Below are positions 1 through 7,618 of a stretch of DNA of 24,923 nucleotides, in pieces (positions within the stretch are counted from its first letter, which is position 1; every line of letters begins with the position of its first letter). The notes under the pieces were generated by a model. The model worked only from the letters and a program-made list of their open reading frames with translations. It did not search any database and was not told the origin of the DNA. The position numbers and the translations under genes are program-made. The stretch spans positions 1-24,923 of the forward strand of contig LWCA01000515.1 in the NCBI GenBank assembly GCA_001642005.1. The letters are read 5' to 3'. This DNA comes from Intoshia linei. Its lineage: Eukaryota > Orthonectida > Rhopaluridae.

Positions 1-821
1 TGGAATATCGTTATTTTTGAAAAAATTGACAATTATCAAGGAATCTTCAATTAATATACTATATAATTTTGACCAGTTCTTTATTAATAGATCAAAACAA
101 TGAGATGCACATCTTGTATGATATATATGATGGTAATCATTATTATCAATCATTGGTTATCAATACATTAGCTGCTGCACTGTCAGTTATTATTTGGACG
201 ACCTTTTCAGACCCTAATTTGTTTATTACAGTCATTATGTTATTTTTTATAAAATGAGCATGTTTTCGTTCTTCAGCAACATCCATTATACTGTCAAATA
301 TAGAGCCATCTGCTGTGAGAATGATAAAATTTAGAATTGAATTCCCAGAAACATCTTTCCATCCAACAAGTGCTTACTTGGTGGTTTAAATGAAGGTCCT
401 GCTTTATATACGGCCTTACACATAGTAGAAAAATGTTTGTTTTGAACAGAGTAAAATGAAATACCAGAACTATAAAAAAATTTAGCAATTTCTTTTTCAG
501 CATTTGCCTGCAAGTCATTCACAGTAAATATCTCATTAATTTTGACATCATTTGGGTCGTTTCAGTGATTGATTTTTTAACTAATAAAATATTTTTTCCA
601 CATGTGCTGGCATTTGTAACTTGTGTACCCTCTAAAAAATGTAAACGTATTTTTGTGGATGAAGACACGTTGAATTTAAAATTACAATAATTGAAAGATA
701 CTTCTTTAATACTTCCTAAAATATCATGTAATGGTTGCGACAAGTTTACAAATTTGTATTTATTACCTCTAGAAGCCAAAACTTGGACGTGTAACCACTC
801 AGTTCCATGTGTACGAGACAT
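1..821 (-). pseudogene. hAT transposase relic (BED finger + DUF659), cut by the window edge
   Basis: Read on the minus strand from an ATG at 821. The first ~80 codons resemble a BED zinc finger: an N-Y-C, then a spaced H and C, but the first Cys of the CxxC pair is replaced by Phe. A frameshift near 550 leads into a second frame (about 522-331) with the typical hAT/DUF659 start, including EKEIAKFFYSSGISF and AGPSFKPPSKHLL. Further left, broken by stops, come QIITDSAAANVL (about 215-168) and TRCASHCFDLLIKNWSKL (about 130-60). These match the VVTDNAANY...W.PCAAHCLDL block that spans the DUF659/DDE region of this hAT family. The protein is a DNA transposase remnant. Several stops and frameshifts show it is dead. 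The C-terminal dimerisation region would lie left of base 1. Assignment rests on motif memory, not a search. Confidence 0.72.
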
Positions 822-971
822 TTTTAAATATAAATAAATTAAAGTTATTTTTATCTTATTTGAACGTTTTTTTCCACTATGGTTAAAACTACCATCCAAA
901 ACTTGTCTGTGATTGATGGCTTATAGATACTTGTTTATTAATATATAAAAGTTGCAATTCAATGCTCTGGA

Positions 972-1563
972 TTATGTCAGGAAGTTGATCAGGCAACATA
1001 CAAAAAAGTAAATTTTAATTATTTCCGTCAGGTAATTATTTATTGTATTTATTTTCGTGGATTGCATGTTGCTTGTCATCAGGTTCTTTAACGTGGCAAT
1101 GAGGTTTATAATTTGATGGTTTGCAAGTTTGGATCCAGTCAATTCGTATGATAATTTCGTTAATGGCCTTGCCTTTTTGTTACTAATCTTCTGGAAATTT
1201 CTTATTGTTGATAAGACATTGGAAAAGTGCATGTTCTGTTTATCAGGATTATTAATAGTGATCTTATGAACGTTGTAATTTTCTATATTGATCAGAATCA
1301 GCATTTCTGACGAGATCTAAGTGAGTATAAATTATCTTGTTACCGAATCCAGGTGCCATTCGGTCAGTTGAAGTGATATGATGATTATGTAATTGAAAAA
1401 TTGTCGTGAATAATGTAGGACTATTCAGGTTGCTGTATTTAAGATCATAAATGCCATTTAAATGAATGAACTGATGATTGAAATCATCTTTTTTAACTTT
1501 GATGACTTCTGTTTTGTAAGTAAGGTATTCATTCTCTAGTTTGTTGTTGAACCATGTATCCAT
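972..1563 (-). pseudogene. Unrecognised coding-like block, two overlapping frames
   Basis: A minus-strand ATG at 1563, preceded by an in-frame TGA five codons upstream, opens a 99-codon frame that ends at 1264. It overlaps by about 40 nt a second frame (1304-972, 110 codons) that ends in TAA. Both halves look like real protein in composition (few long Lys/Phe/Ile homopolymer runs, good mix of Asp, His, Pro, Gly). The simplest reading is one ~200-residue coding sequence with a single frameshift between 1264 and 1304. I see no domain I recognise, no signal peptide and no zinc-binding pattern. It lies between two minus-strand hAT relics, so it may be an internal part of a transposon or a retrocopy of a host gene. 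It could also be a chance open stretch. Confidence 0.3.
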
Positions 1564-1960
1564 CTCAAACCAATATCACTTATAATTTAGGTCCTATAAT
1601 AAATTGATATTTTTAACATTTAGCTAATTGAGTTCAATGCGTTAATTTTGTTAAATAAGATGTTATCACTTTGTATGACTCCAGAGTTCATTATTTGGAA
1701 GATCATATATAAAAGATAATTGTGATGTCAAACGCGTGTTTTTGATTTTAGTAGTGATAAAGTACTTTCAATCAACAGCGTACGCGTTATTACGATTATT
1801 ATTGCGATTATTATTATTATGATTATTATTATTATTGATTATATTGCGTTATTATTACGCGTTATACGCGAGGGTTATTTGTTGGCAACACTCCTTTAAA
1901 AATTTCCAATTGAGTTGACATAGAAAGGTTAATTCAATAAAAAGATACAATTATAAAGTA
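1564..1960. other. Non-genic spacer with an imperfect ATT microsatellite
   Basis: No reading frame of note. The only structure is the trinucleotide-like repeat at 1783-1865, listed separately. Confidence 0.5.
1783..1865. repeat. Imperfect (ATT)n / (GATT) microsatellite
   Basis: The tract consists of runs of ATT interrupted by GATT and GCGATT and ends in TTATTACGCGTTATACGCG. The interruptions suggest an old, mutated microsatellite. Confidence 0.75.
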
Positions 1961-1989
1961 GCAATTTATTTTTACAGACGGCAGAATTA

Positions 1990-2460
1990 CATTTTTCTGT
2001 TGACCGATACTGTACGTTTCTTGGGTAATTTTAAATGGATAAAAATAATATACTTAAAGGCGCGAAAATTAAATGATTACAAAATGATTGTAAAAAGTTC
2101 ATTAAAATTATCCTGGAAAATTTACATTATTATAGAGCTATCAGCGGGGTGTAGACGTGTAAAAACACAGCCTAGTGTACATGAGATATATGATGAATCA
2201 TAGTTTTCATGTGTGCAACAAAGCCTTTAATTTTTTCTGTCATAGAAGCAGCGCCATCAGTGTTGATTTGAATAAATTATTAAATTTTAATTAAAGTAAG
2301 TGGAATATCTATTTTTAGTTTTATTTATTATATTAGTATAGTATTTTTTAAATCTGAAAAAATATCTTCACCATCCTTTCCAATGTTTTCTTTAAAAATC
2401 CATGATTATATCCTTGAAACTTGCCTCACTTTCATTTTTTCTGGAAGAGGTCTTGCTTTT
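1990..2460 (-). pseudogene. hAT transposase relic, ZBED5/SCAND3-like
   Basis: On the minus strand, pieces in several frames line up in order with the middle of ZBED5-like hAT transposases. First comes KENIGKDGEDIFSDLKN (about 2390-2340), equivalent to the 'KGEDIF..L' segment. Then TDGAASMTEKIKGFVAHMK (about 2263-2207) matches the hallmark C-TDGAASMTG...GLVA.IK block around the second catalytic acidic residue. Weaker remnants of the '..LN.V...VNFIK.R..N.R.F' region follow down to about 1990. Stops and frameshifts separate every block, so the element is dead. Neither end with inverted repeats was found. Confidence 0.62.
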
Positions 2461-2464
2461 GTAG

Positions 2465-2818
2465 TGATTTGGTAAAATTAGCAAAAAATTACTATATTAA
2501 TGTAAGTTAAAATTGAATTATATTCTGCAAAATACATTTTGATATACAAATTTGAATTGTAAAATACAAAATAATATACTATACACATTGGTGTGTCCAC
2601 TTTTGATTTTTTTTATTAGAAACCCGATTTTGCATGTGTACGTTAAGCATTTATCACCCAAAAAAATGAAATCGTTTAATATTTACCCCTCTCAATGGTA
2701 ATTATTGTAATTCATACAATAATATTAGGATAAATTTAAAATATAACTTTATTTTATGTATAATGTATATAATGCCTTCTAATAATTTGTATTCAATTTA
2801 AATTATATTTTATCTTAG
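2465..2818. other. A+T-rich stretch, probable intron of the gene at 2819
   Basis: No open frame or repeat structure seen. It ends in a pyrimidine-containing acceptor (TTTTATCTTAG) at 2818, so at least the right end should be intron. Confidence 0.45.
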
Positions 2819-2929
2819 AAGAAAAATCCGATAGAAAAATAGAAAAAAATAAAAAAACGAAATCATTAACTCCGACTATAAAGGAGAAAACTATAGTGGA
2901 AATTGATACGGATGTTGATTTAAGTAGAG
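2819..2929 (+). CDS. Internal exon of an unrecognised plus-strand gene
   Basis: This 111-nt stretch lies between an acceptor (TTATCTTAG, ending 2818) and a donor (GAG|GTATGA, GT at 2930). Read with two leading bases then GAA, it is open throughout: 36 codons rich in Lys, Glu and Thr, including EKNKKTKSLTPTIKEKT and an acidic EIDTDVDLSR tail. It ends with one base of a codon (phase 1). The exon at 5870 starts with the two bases needed to complete that codon (G+TT, Val) and stays open to its stop. The peptide is charged and probably disordered, with a possible basic nuclear-localisation patch. I do not recognise a family. Upstream exons were not identified and may lie left of the window or be hidden in the A+T-rich DNA. 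Confidence 0.5.
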
Positions 2930-3183
2930 GTATGACATCAGTATATTATTTTGATTAAATTTTCATCCACTGTTGTAAGAAAATTTACGTAAATAAATGA
3001 CAAGAATTTTGAAAATTTAAAATGTGATGCGTCTTTTACGCATTATGCAGTTTTGCTAAAAATTTATAATTTTAAAACTCTACATCTCTCTCAGACTCTT
3101 AAGATAAATTAGAATAAACAGATAGAAAAGTGTTAGCTAAAAAACTTTATATAAGGATTAGGGTCACCAGAATTGACAATATT

Positions 3184-3236
3184 ACGGCACATTCTTGGGC
3201 AAATTTGAACTTTACTATGGCACATTTTTGGGCAAT
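3184..3236 (+). repeat. Short tandem duplication (GGCACATTyTTGGGCAA)
   Basis: The 17-nt motif GGCACATTCTTGGGCAA recurs 33 nt later with one change (GGCACATTTTTGGGCAA), followed each time by an A/T run. 'Tatggcacatttttgggc' style sequences are common at ends of hAT MITEs, so this may be a fragment of one. Confidence 0.4.
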
Positions 3237-3559
3237 TTTTTCATACATTAATAAACATATCTGTAGCAACAACATTTAAAAAATTAACCGAATTTTACCT
3301 TAAAATTTAATTGTTTTTAAAAAGTTTTGACATTGACGCATCTAATTATTAACAATTAATAAATCTGTAAATTGGTCTCTTTCGAAACAATATTCTAAAG
3401 TTAATTAATTTTATTCTGATTATTAATAACAATATTCATCCTGACGATTTAAAATGCTCCAGAGAAAATTTGAACCAATTAAGAAACCAGAATAACAATA
3501 ACTAAAAGATTTTGTTATATAATCCATAATGCACAGTTAAATTTTAATTTTAACTTATT

Positions 3560-4582
3560 GTGGTAGATTGGCAAGTCAATAAATTACAATATGCAGAGGT
3601 GATATTTTAAGTCTAGATAAATTTTCGATAATTTTGATATTGCTTGGTAATAAACGTTTATCTAGGTATAATTTGATTCGAACCTGGTTACATTTAAAAT
3701 TAATTGTATTCAAATCAGCCAAAGCGGTAGAGATGCTATAATTCACCGAGCATGACTTATTTATTAAATCATAGATAAATCGTAATTATGTATTACTTTA
3801 ACCAATTGGCGGCAAAGCTGAATGTTTTTTAATGCTGCTTTCATCTTTGAAACCAGTATTCCATCTTATTTAAAAGTTTGAATAATACAACTTACTTCAA
3901 TAAAATACTGTGAAAAATATTTCACTGATTTCAATTATCCACCAAATCCAATTTTAGAGAATACTGGTGGTACAGCAATATACGAAAATTTTCTTTTTCT
4001 AGATTCATTTTTGGCAAGTTCAGCATTACCTCGTTAACAGTTTCATAAAAGCTGCTAATTTAGCAACCTCATTGTGATACAAATGAACGACACATGTAAC
4101 ATGAAAAATGTTTTTAAATTGAATAATATTACCGTTTTTATGTTAAATTGTATCATTTTTTAATCTTGTACCTGCTTGAACCATATATGCTGCAGCATCT
4201 GACAGCAATAATATACTAATTATATAATTGTGGGGTTCGAGATGAAATTAATGAATAATTTCAACAATTTTATTTTTTATGTATTCGTTATCCGGTGATT
4301 TTGTCAGTTTCTTACAACAAGCCAAATAAAAGATGGACGGTTTGCTAACCAGACCAAATTAAAATATAAATTTTAATAAAATAAATATTGAAATTAAATA
4401 CCTATTAAAACATTTGTAAACTTTTGACCTTTATTACATGTTTCACCAATTATAATGAAATACTTCACACCTTTCGAAATCAGTTTTATTAAATCCGACA
4501 TGTTAGTCTCGTAGATTTTACTTGTAAATCTCGCATACTTGTTTCGGAAGAAAGTGGGTATTTTGTAGTTTGAAAAATGCAA
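3560..4582 (-). pseudogene. hAT transposase relic, CGGBP1-like family
   Basis: On the minus strand, blocks appear in family order. An open piece of 62 codons (4582-4394) contains KIYETNMSDLIKLI and GETCNKGQKFTNVLIG, matching the 'SIDETTD..GRYVANVIIG' region with the acidic Asp/Glu-Thr. Next is KPSIFYLACCKKL (about 4345-4300). LLLSDAAAYMVQAGTRLK (about 4215-4160) is the 'VTDAA.YM.KAG..LK' motif, and FKNIFHVTCVVHLYHNEVAK (about 4118-4055) corresponds to 'LIHLTCLAHALHRVAEEV'. VPPVFSKIGFGG (about 3980-3945) and YFSQYFIEV correspond to 'PP.P..TRWGTWL.AV.YY...F'. Lower-similarity frames continue to about 3560. Stops and frameshifts separate the blocks. In this family the transposase is related to the vertebrate CGG-repeat binding protein 1; here it is only a fossil. 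Confidence 0.62.
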
Positions 4583-4772
4583 AATACTTTTATTTGTTTA
4601 TAACTGCACAGCTCATTATATGAGAAATGATCTACTTTCTATTAAATTGGCTTATCTTCCTAAAAATACTACATCAGTGTTACAACCTATGGACATGGGA
4701 ATTAGAAATTGCATTACTAATTACATATAGTTGACACGTTTTCATTTTTATAAAGGTTTGAAGTACAGAGAG
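4583..4772 (+). pseudogene. Tigger/pogo DDE transposase fragment
   Basis: On the plus strand one frame (about 4580-4726) reads EKCKILLFVYNCTAH, then NDLLSIKLAYLPKNTTSVLQ, then PMDMGI. This is the signature stretch of Tigger/pogo (DDE_1) transposases, normally ...ILL.VDNC.AH...L..I.L.FLPPNTTS.LQPMDQGI. The catalytic Asp of the DNC motif is Tyr here (YNC), and a TAG stops the frame after ITNYI, so the enzyme is inactive twice over. The fragment starts where the minus-strand hAT relic ends, and its right end is interrupted by the inverted-repeat element at 4773. The N-terminal CENP-B-like DNA-binding half is missing. Confidence 0.8.
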
Positions 4773-5014
4773 GGTCGTGGAGAGGGTTATATGTCCCGTG
4801 TCTACAATCATGAGGGCCTACTTTTTAATTTATTAATAGGTATTGATGAAAAAGTATATAATAATTTCAATAATCAATGATTTTCAATGATTATTTTTAA
4901 TTTTTAGACAATGAACGTTCGATTAATTAATGTATAGAGGTCCATTTTTAAAAAATTTTTATAGAGGCCTATACTTTCCATCGAGCCCGGGCCTACTGCT
5001 GGTTCTCCACGACC
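4773..5014. mobile_element. 242-bp non-autonomous element with 11-bp perfect inverted ends
   Basis: GGTCGTGGAGA at 4773-4783 is the exact reverse complement of TCTCCACGACC at 5004-5014. The ends are much more G+C-rich than their surroundings. Inside, GGCCTAC occurs near both ends (about 4813 and 4991), which suggests a longer degenerate inverted or foldback structure. There is no coding capacity. It sits inside, or directly after, the Tigger fragment. No target duplication could be seen, so the superfamily is open. Confidence 0.6.
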
Positions 5015-5119
5015 ATTATTATGACTAAATCAGCTTTAATTCTTAAATTTCATTTGTTTAATCTAAGTAACTAGTCAACACTTTATTTTTAATTAATATT
5101 GTATTTATTGATTTTTAAT

Positions 5120-5188
5120 CAGGGGTGCACAGTCATTAAGATCAATATTTAGGGGTGAATAGGTCAAAAAAGGTTAAGAACTACTGCC
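5120..5188. mobile_element. hAT-type terminal fragment (CAGTAGTTCTTAACC end)
   Basis: Read on the minus strand the piece starts CAGTAGTTCTTAACCTTTTTTGACC and continues through CACCCCTAAAT. This is the usual look of a hAT/Charlie MITE end. On the plus strand its left side is CAGGGGTGCACAG. It abuts and truncates the Tc1 relic to its right. No 8-bp target duplication was found, so it is probably a fragment or a much-decayed copy. Confidence 0.5.
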
Positions 5189-5544
5189 TTAGAGATTGAG
5201 TAGAATTAGATGCATTTCTTATTATCGATAGTTCAAGGGTAGGTGTTATTTTAGTTGGCCTACCTCTTTTGTCCGGCTTATTTTTTTTTTCAAGATTCTA
5301 TGAATGGTCGATTTATCATTAACATTAAAGGTTGACGCTATTTCAGACAATGTTTTATTGTTTAATCGCATCATAAATACCCTTTGAATGTCCCCTTTAG
5401 ATAAATGAGGTTTTCTATCTGTCATAAAGCTAAAAATTAAATATTGTATAATTGTTATGTACAAAAATATCATGTGATCATTAAATAAAAAAAATAATTA
5501 CAATTAATATCAAATAAAGCGTAACAGTGGATGATAATTGAAAA

Positions 5545-5563
5545 GTTGCGTTATTTTTGAAAC
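5545..5563 (-). repeat. Inner direct repeat of the Tc1 end
   Basis: Identical in 19 of 19 bases to the outer copy at 5727-5745 and in the same orientation, just upstream of the transposase start. Confidence 0.7.
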
Positions 5564-5726
5564 AACATTGATTATTTAAAATTAGTTTTTTCGCTATAAC
5601 ATTTTTTATTTAAAATATTTTGTGATTATTTAAATTAAATATAATGTAATATCATTTGTACTAATGTCAAATTTAATCTGTGAGCACAAAAATAATTGTA
5701 AAAATTATTACAGAGCTTCTAATAAT

Positions 5727-5745
5727 GTTGCGTTATTTTTGAAAC
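5727..5745 (-). repeat. Outer direct repeat of the Tc1 end
   Basis: This 19-nt copy is identical to 5545-5563 and ends eight bases before the TA that marks the element boundary. In IR/DR transposons the transposase DNA-binding domain binds both copies. Confidence 0.7.
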
Positions 5746-5869
5746 GGAGTGTACATTAATGAGTCAAATTGGTTAATTTTGTACGTCTTTCAAATTTGTA
5801 CAGATTTTATTAAATGAAATGGTTGTTTGTTTTAAATTCTTGTTACACTAATTTGAAATTTTAATTTAG

Positions 5870-6084
5870 TTTCAAAGACTAGAACCATATTACCAAAAAT
5901 AATTGATTCTTTTAAGGATGTGTATCATTCTTCTCACTACTACAATACAAACCAAAATCACATTCAGAATCCTAATACCAATTTTACTTCAAATAAAGCA
6001 TCTTTTTCTCGTATCGAAAAAATGAATTTTAATGACTATTTGTTATTTAGCAATTTGCATAGAAAACGACGTGGAAGAATATAA
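5870..6084 (+). CDS. Last exon of the unrecognised plus-strand gene
   Basis: The exon follows the acceptor TTTTAATTTAG (5859-5869). Its first two bases complete the codon left open by the exon ending at 2929. It then runs 70 codons in one frame to TAA at 6082-6084. The peptide is rich in Ser, Asn, Tyr and His (for example DVYHSSHYYNTNQNHIQN) and ends in a strongly basic tail, NLHRKRRGRI, which could be a nuclear localisation signal or a nucleic-acid contact. A canonical AATAAA lies 38 nt after the stop (6123-6128), as expected for a terminal exon. Family and function are unknown. The phase match between the two exons is the main support. The open frame of 215 nt in A+T-rich DNA is modest evidence on its own. 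Confidence 0.5.
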
Positions 6085-6784
6085 TGAAAATTTACCAACC
6101 CCTTTAAAGTTTCGAAAATATCAATAAATTTTTAACCTAATGGCTTTCTATATTATCTTAAATTATAGTTTTTTTTAATATTAATTTTATTTTTATTGTA
6201 TTACATCTGTTGAGTTAGTTAATTTAAATTAACTGGTGTGATATTTTAGAGTTAACCCAGCACGCAATGAGTACTTTTCACATTTTGATATAAGAATTTA
6301 AATCTAAATTTTTTTTTACAAAAATCTTATATGTATGATTTGATACATGCCTTTTATGTTGTTAATATTGAATAAAATTGTCATTTCATTACATTGTATA
6401 AAGATTATCTTACTTAATTCAAGCTATACAGGATATTCATATGATGTACATAATTTATGCATAATACATTATATTAAATATCGTTAATAATTGTGGTTTG
6501 ATTAAATCTGCAATATTACTTATGCAGAATACATTATAAAATATTCATAATTGCTAATCTGTATATGAAAGGATTATAATTTTATATATATAATAGATGA
6601 GCTGTAATATTTAAACAAACACATTGGCGTCAAATTCCATCATTTAAAGTCTTAGTTATAGATTAAATTATTTCGGTATATTAATAATGTTAATTTGGAG
6701 GGAACGTTCTTAATCTTAATATTATAATCACTGTAATGTATATATATTATTATTTAATTCATATTTTGTAAACATTTGAATTGA
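6085..6784. other. Intergenic stretch between two plus-strand genes
   Basis: No open frame or repeat of note. It should hold the 3' end of the upstream gene and the promoter and 5' leader of the bZIP gene. Several TATATA-like runs (about 6582-6596 and 6739-6747) make any single TATA box impossible to choose. Confidence 0.4.
6123..6128 (+). promoter_or_regulatory. Poly(A) signal AATAAA
   Basis: Canonical hexamer 38 nt downstream of the stop codon at 6084. In DNA this A+T-rich the hexamer is common by chance, so position is the only support. Confidence 0.4.
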
Positions 6785-7299
6785 ATGGACAATAAAAGAC
6801 TATTCGTAAATGATTTAAATGAAGATAGTATGAATGATCATTTAAATTTACAAAGAAATATTATGTTACAGGCAGCTTCGTTAGGTTTAATTGACTCATC
6901 ACCTAAAAAATTGCATTTTAATGTAATGAATTTTAAAAATAGTGATTGTCAACAACCGGAAGAATCTTTATTTGGTAAATTTATTACTACAAGTTAAAAT
7001 ATTTAATTTCAATTGTATTGTTAATTTAAGATATTAACCTTGCGAACGGAAAAAATAGACAACCTGTACACAAATACATTTCACAATATGCTCATTTTCA
7101 GTCATATGTTCAAAGAAGATATAAAAATAACATTGCTGCCAAAAAATCTAGAGACGCTCGTAAAAACAGAGAAGAAGAGGCCATTAAAATATCGGAAAAA
7201 CTTCAAAAAGAGAACGAGATTCTAAAGGCTCAATTAAATTCATTAAAATTTGAATTTGAAAAACTATGTCAAACTATTACAAAAAATCTTAAGGATTAA
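6785..7299 (+). CDS. Small PAR/HLF-type bZIP transcription factor, two exons
   Basis: Exon 1 is 6785-6974 and exon 2 is 7031-7299. The 56-nt intron starts GTAAAT and ends TTAATTTAAG. The joined frame is 152 codons plus TAA. The ATG is preceded directly by an in-frame TGA, which fixes the start unless a spliced leader exists. Residues 1-63 show no recognised domain. The basic region (about residues 95-112) reads YKNNIAAKKSRDARKNRE, carrying the N-x-x-A-A-x-x-S-R bZIP signature and the SRDAR variant typical of HLF/TEF/DBP, Pdp1 and giant. A leucine zipper follows, with four Leu spaced by seven (L-QKENEI-L-KAQLNS-L-KFEFEK-L). It should dimerise and bind DNA in the nucleus. It is short for the family and lacks an obvious proline-and-acid-rich domain. 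It is convergent with the GRDP-like gene 88 bp away. Confidence 0.85.
6975..7030 (+). other. 56-nt intron of the bZIP gene
   Basis: The sequence runs from GTAAATTTATT to GTTAATTTAAG. Without splicing, exon 1 hits TAA at 6995 and exon 2 is closed upstream by TAA at 7027. Splicing restores one frame (G+AT = Asp) straight into the bZIP domain. Confidence 0.75.
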
Positions 7300-7316
7300 C
7301 TAATATGTCAATATAT

Positions 7317-7328
7317 AATAAATTTATT
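7317..7328. promoter_or_regulatory. Palindromic two-way poly(A) signal AATAAATTTATT
   Basis: AATAAA on the plus strand (7317-7322) lies 17 nt after the bZIP stop. The adjoining TTTATT (7323-7328) is AATAAA on the minus strand, about 60 nt after the stop of the GRDP-like gene. Together they are a perfect 12-bp palindrome within the 88-bp gap between the convergent genes. Confidence 0.6.
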
Positions 7329-7387
7329 TTACTAATACACTTCAATTTTTACAACTAATTTGATTATTTTTAGGAAGAACTTGAACT

Positions 7388-7618
7388 TTAAAGTGAGTCG
7401 AAATTTAATTTTTGACTCGTGTCGCTATTATAATTTCTTAAATTATTAGGAATTGGTTTGATTGATGCTTGCATAGAGCTACTGTATTCATTGTATCTTT
7501 CTTGAGAAATTGATGGGTTGCCTTCATAAATGTATTTTCCATTTTCATCTAACAATAAACGTTTAGTGATAAATAATATAGAGTTTTGTAAATTAGGACG
7601 TGTCAGATTAAGGAAAAA
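7388..7618 (-). CDS. Exon 6 (last) of the GRDP-like gene
   Basis: The acceptor is GAATAAG (AG at 7620-7619). The frame then runs 76 codons and stops at TAA (7390-7388). An upstream in-frame TAA near 7654 and the absence of another AG fix this acceptor and make the exon start in phase 0, matching the end of the proposed exon 5. The peptide contains NLTRPNLQNSILFITKRLL, DENGKYIYEG and a Ser/Asn-rich tail ending NFDSL. The hydrophobic LFITKRLLL followed by DENGKYIYEG suggests a beta-hairpin. No family is recognised for this piece alone. Membership of the GRDP-like gene is inferred from strand, order and splice phase. Confidence 0.6.
   Translation of the reverse strand, partial: FFLNLTRPNLQNSILFITKRLLLDENGKYIYEGNPSISQERYNEYSSSMQASIKPIPNNLRNYNSDTSQKLNFDSL

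Larger units (their letters stand above)
5189..5753 (-). mobile_element. 5' half of a Tc1/mariner element with IR/DR-type end
   Basis: The right end, read on the minus strand, starts after a TA (5752-5753) with CACTCCGTTTCAAAAATAAC. A second copy of the core GTTTCAAAAATAACGCAAC (5563-5545) lies 163 bp inside the outer copy (5745-5727). This is the paired-direct-repeat (IR/DR) layout of Sleeping Beauty-type Tc1 elements. A transposase follows from the ATG at 5425. It has a helix-turn-helix region, with HLSKGDIQRVFMMRLNN and LSEIASTFNVNDKSTIHRIL. A frameshift occurs at the run of ten Ts (5280-5290), after which the other frame reads KPDKRGRPTKITPTLELSII, the conserved GRP.K.T linker. The DDE catalytic domain is absent because a hAT fragment truncates the element at 5189. 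Confidence 0.75.
2930..5869 (+). other. Inferred 2.9 kb intron filled with transposon relics
   Basis: The intron is bounded by GTATGA at 2930 and TTTTAATTTAG at 5869. It contains, in order, a short tandem duplication (3184-3236), a CGGBP1-like hAT relic, a Tigger fragment, a 242-bp inverted-repeat element, a hAT terminal piece and a truncated Tc1 element, each listed separately. The stretch 2930-3550 apart from the duplication shows nothing else. Confidence 0.45.

Noticed and set aside
69-257. 62-codon plus-strand open frame starting at TTG
   Set aside because: It is antisense to the DUF659 motifs of the hAT relic on the minus strand.
2000-2203. 67-codon plus-strand open frame starting at TTG
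   Set aside because: No ATG, no recognisable protein, and it lies antisense to the ZBED5-like relic.
3670-3740. tRNA- or SINE-like motifs (GGTTCGAATC on minus, AGCCAAAGCGGTAGAG on plus)
   Set aside because: The two boxes are on opposite strands and no cloverleaf can be drawn; the stretch is better explained as the tail of the CGGBP1-like hAT relic.
6084-6785. Joining the HRKRRGRI exon and the bZIP exons into one gene
   Set aside because: The first frame ends in TAA with a poly(A) hexamer close by, and the bZIP ATG is directly preceded by an in-frame TGA, so two genes is the simpler reading.
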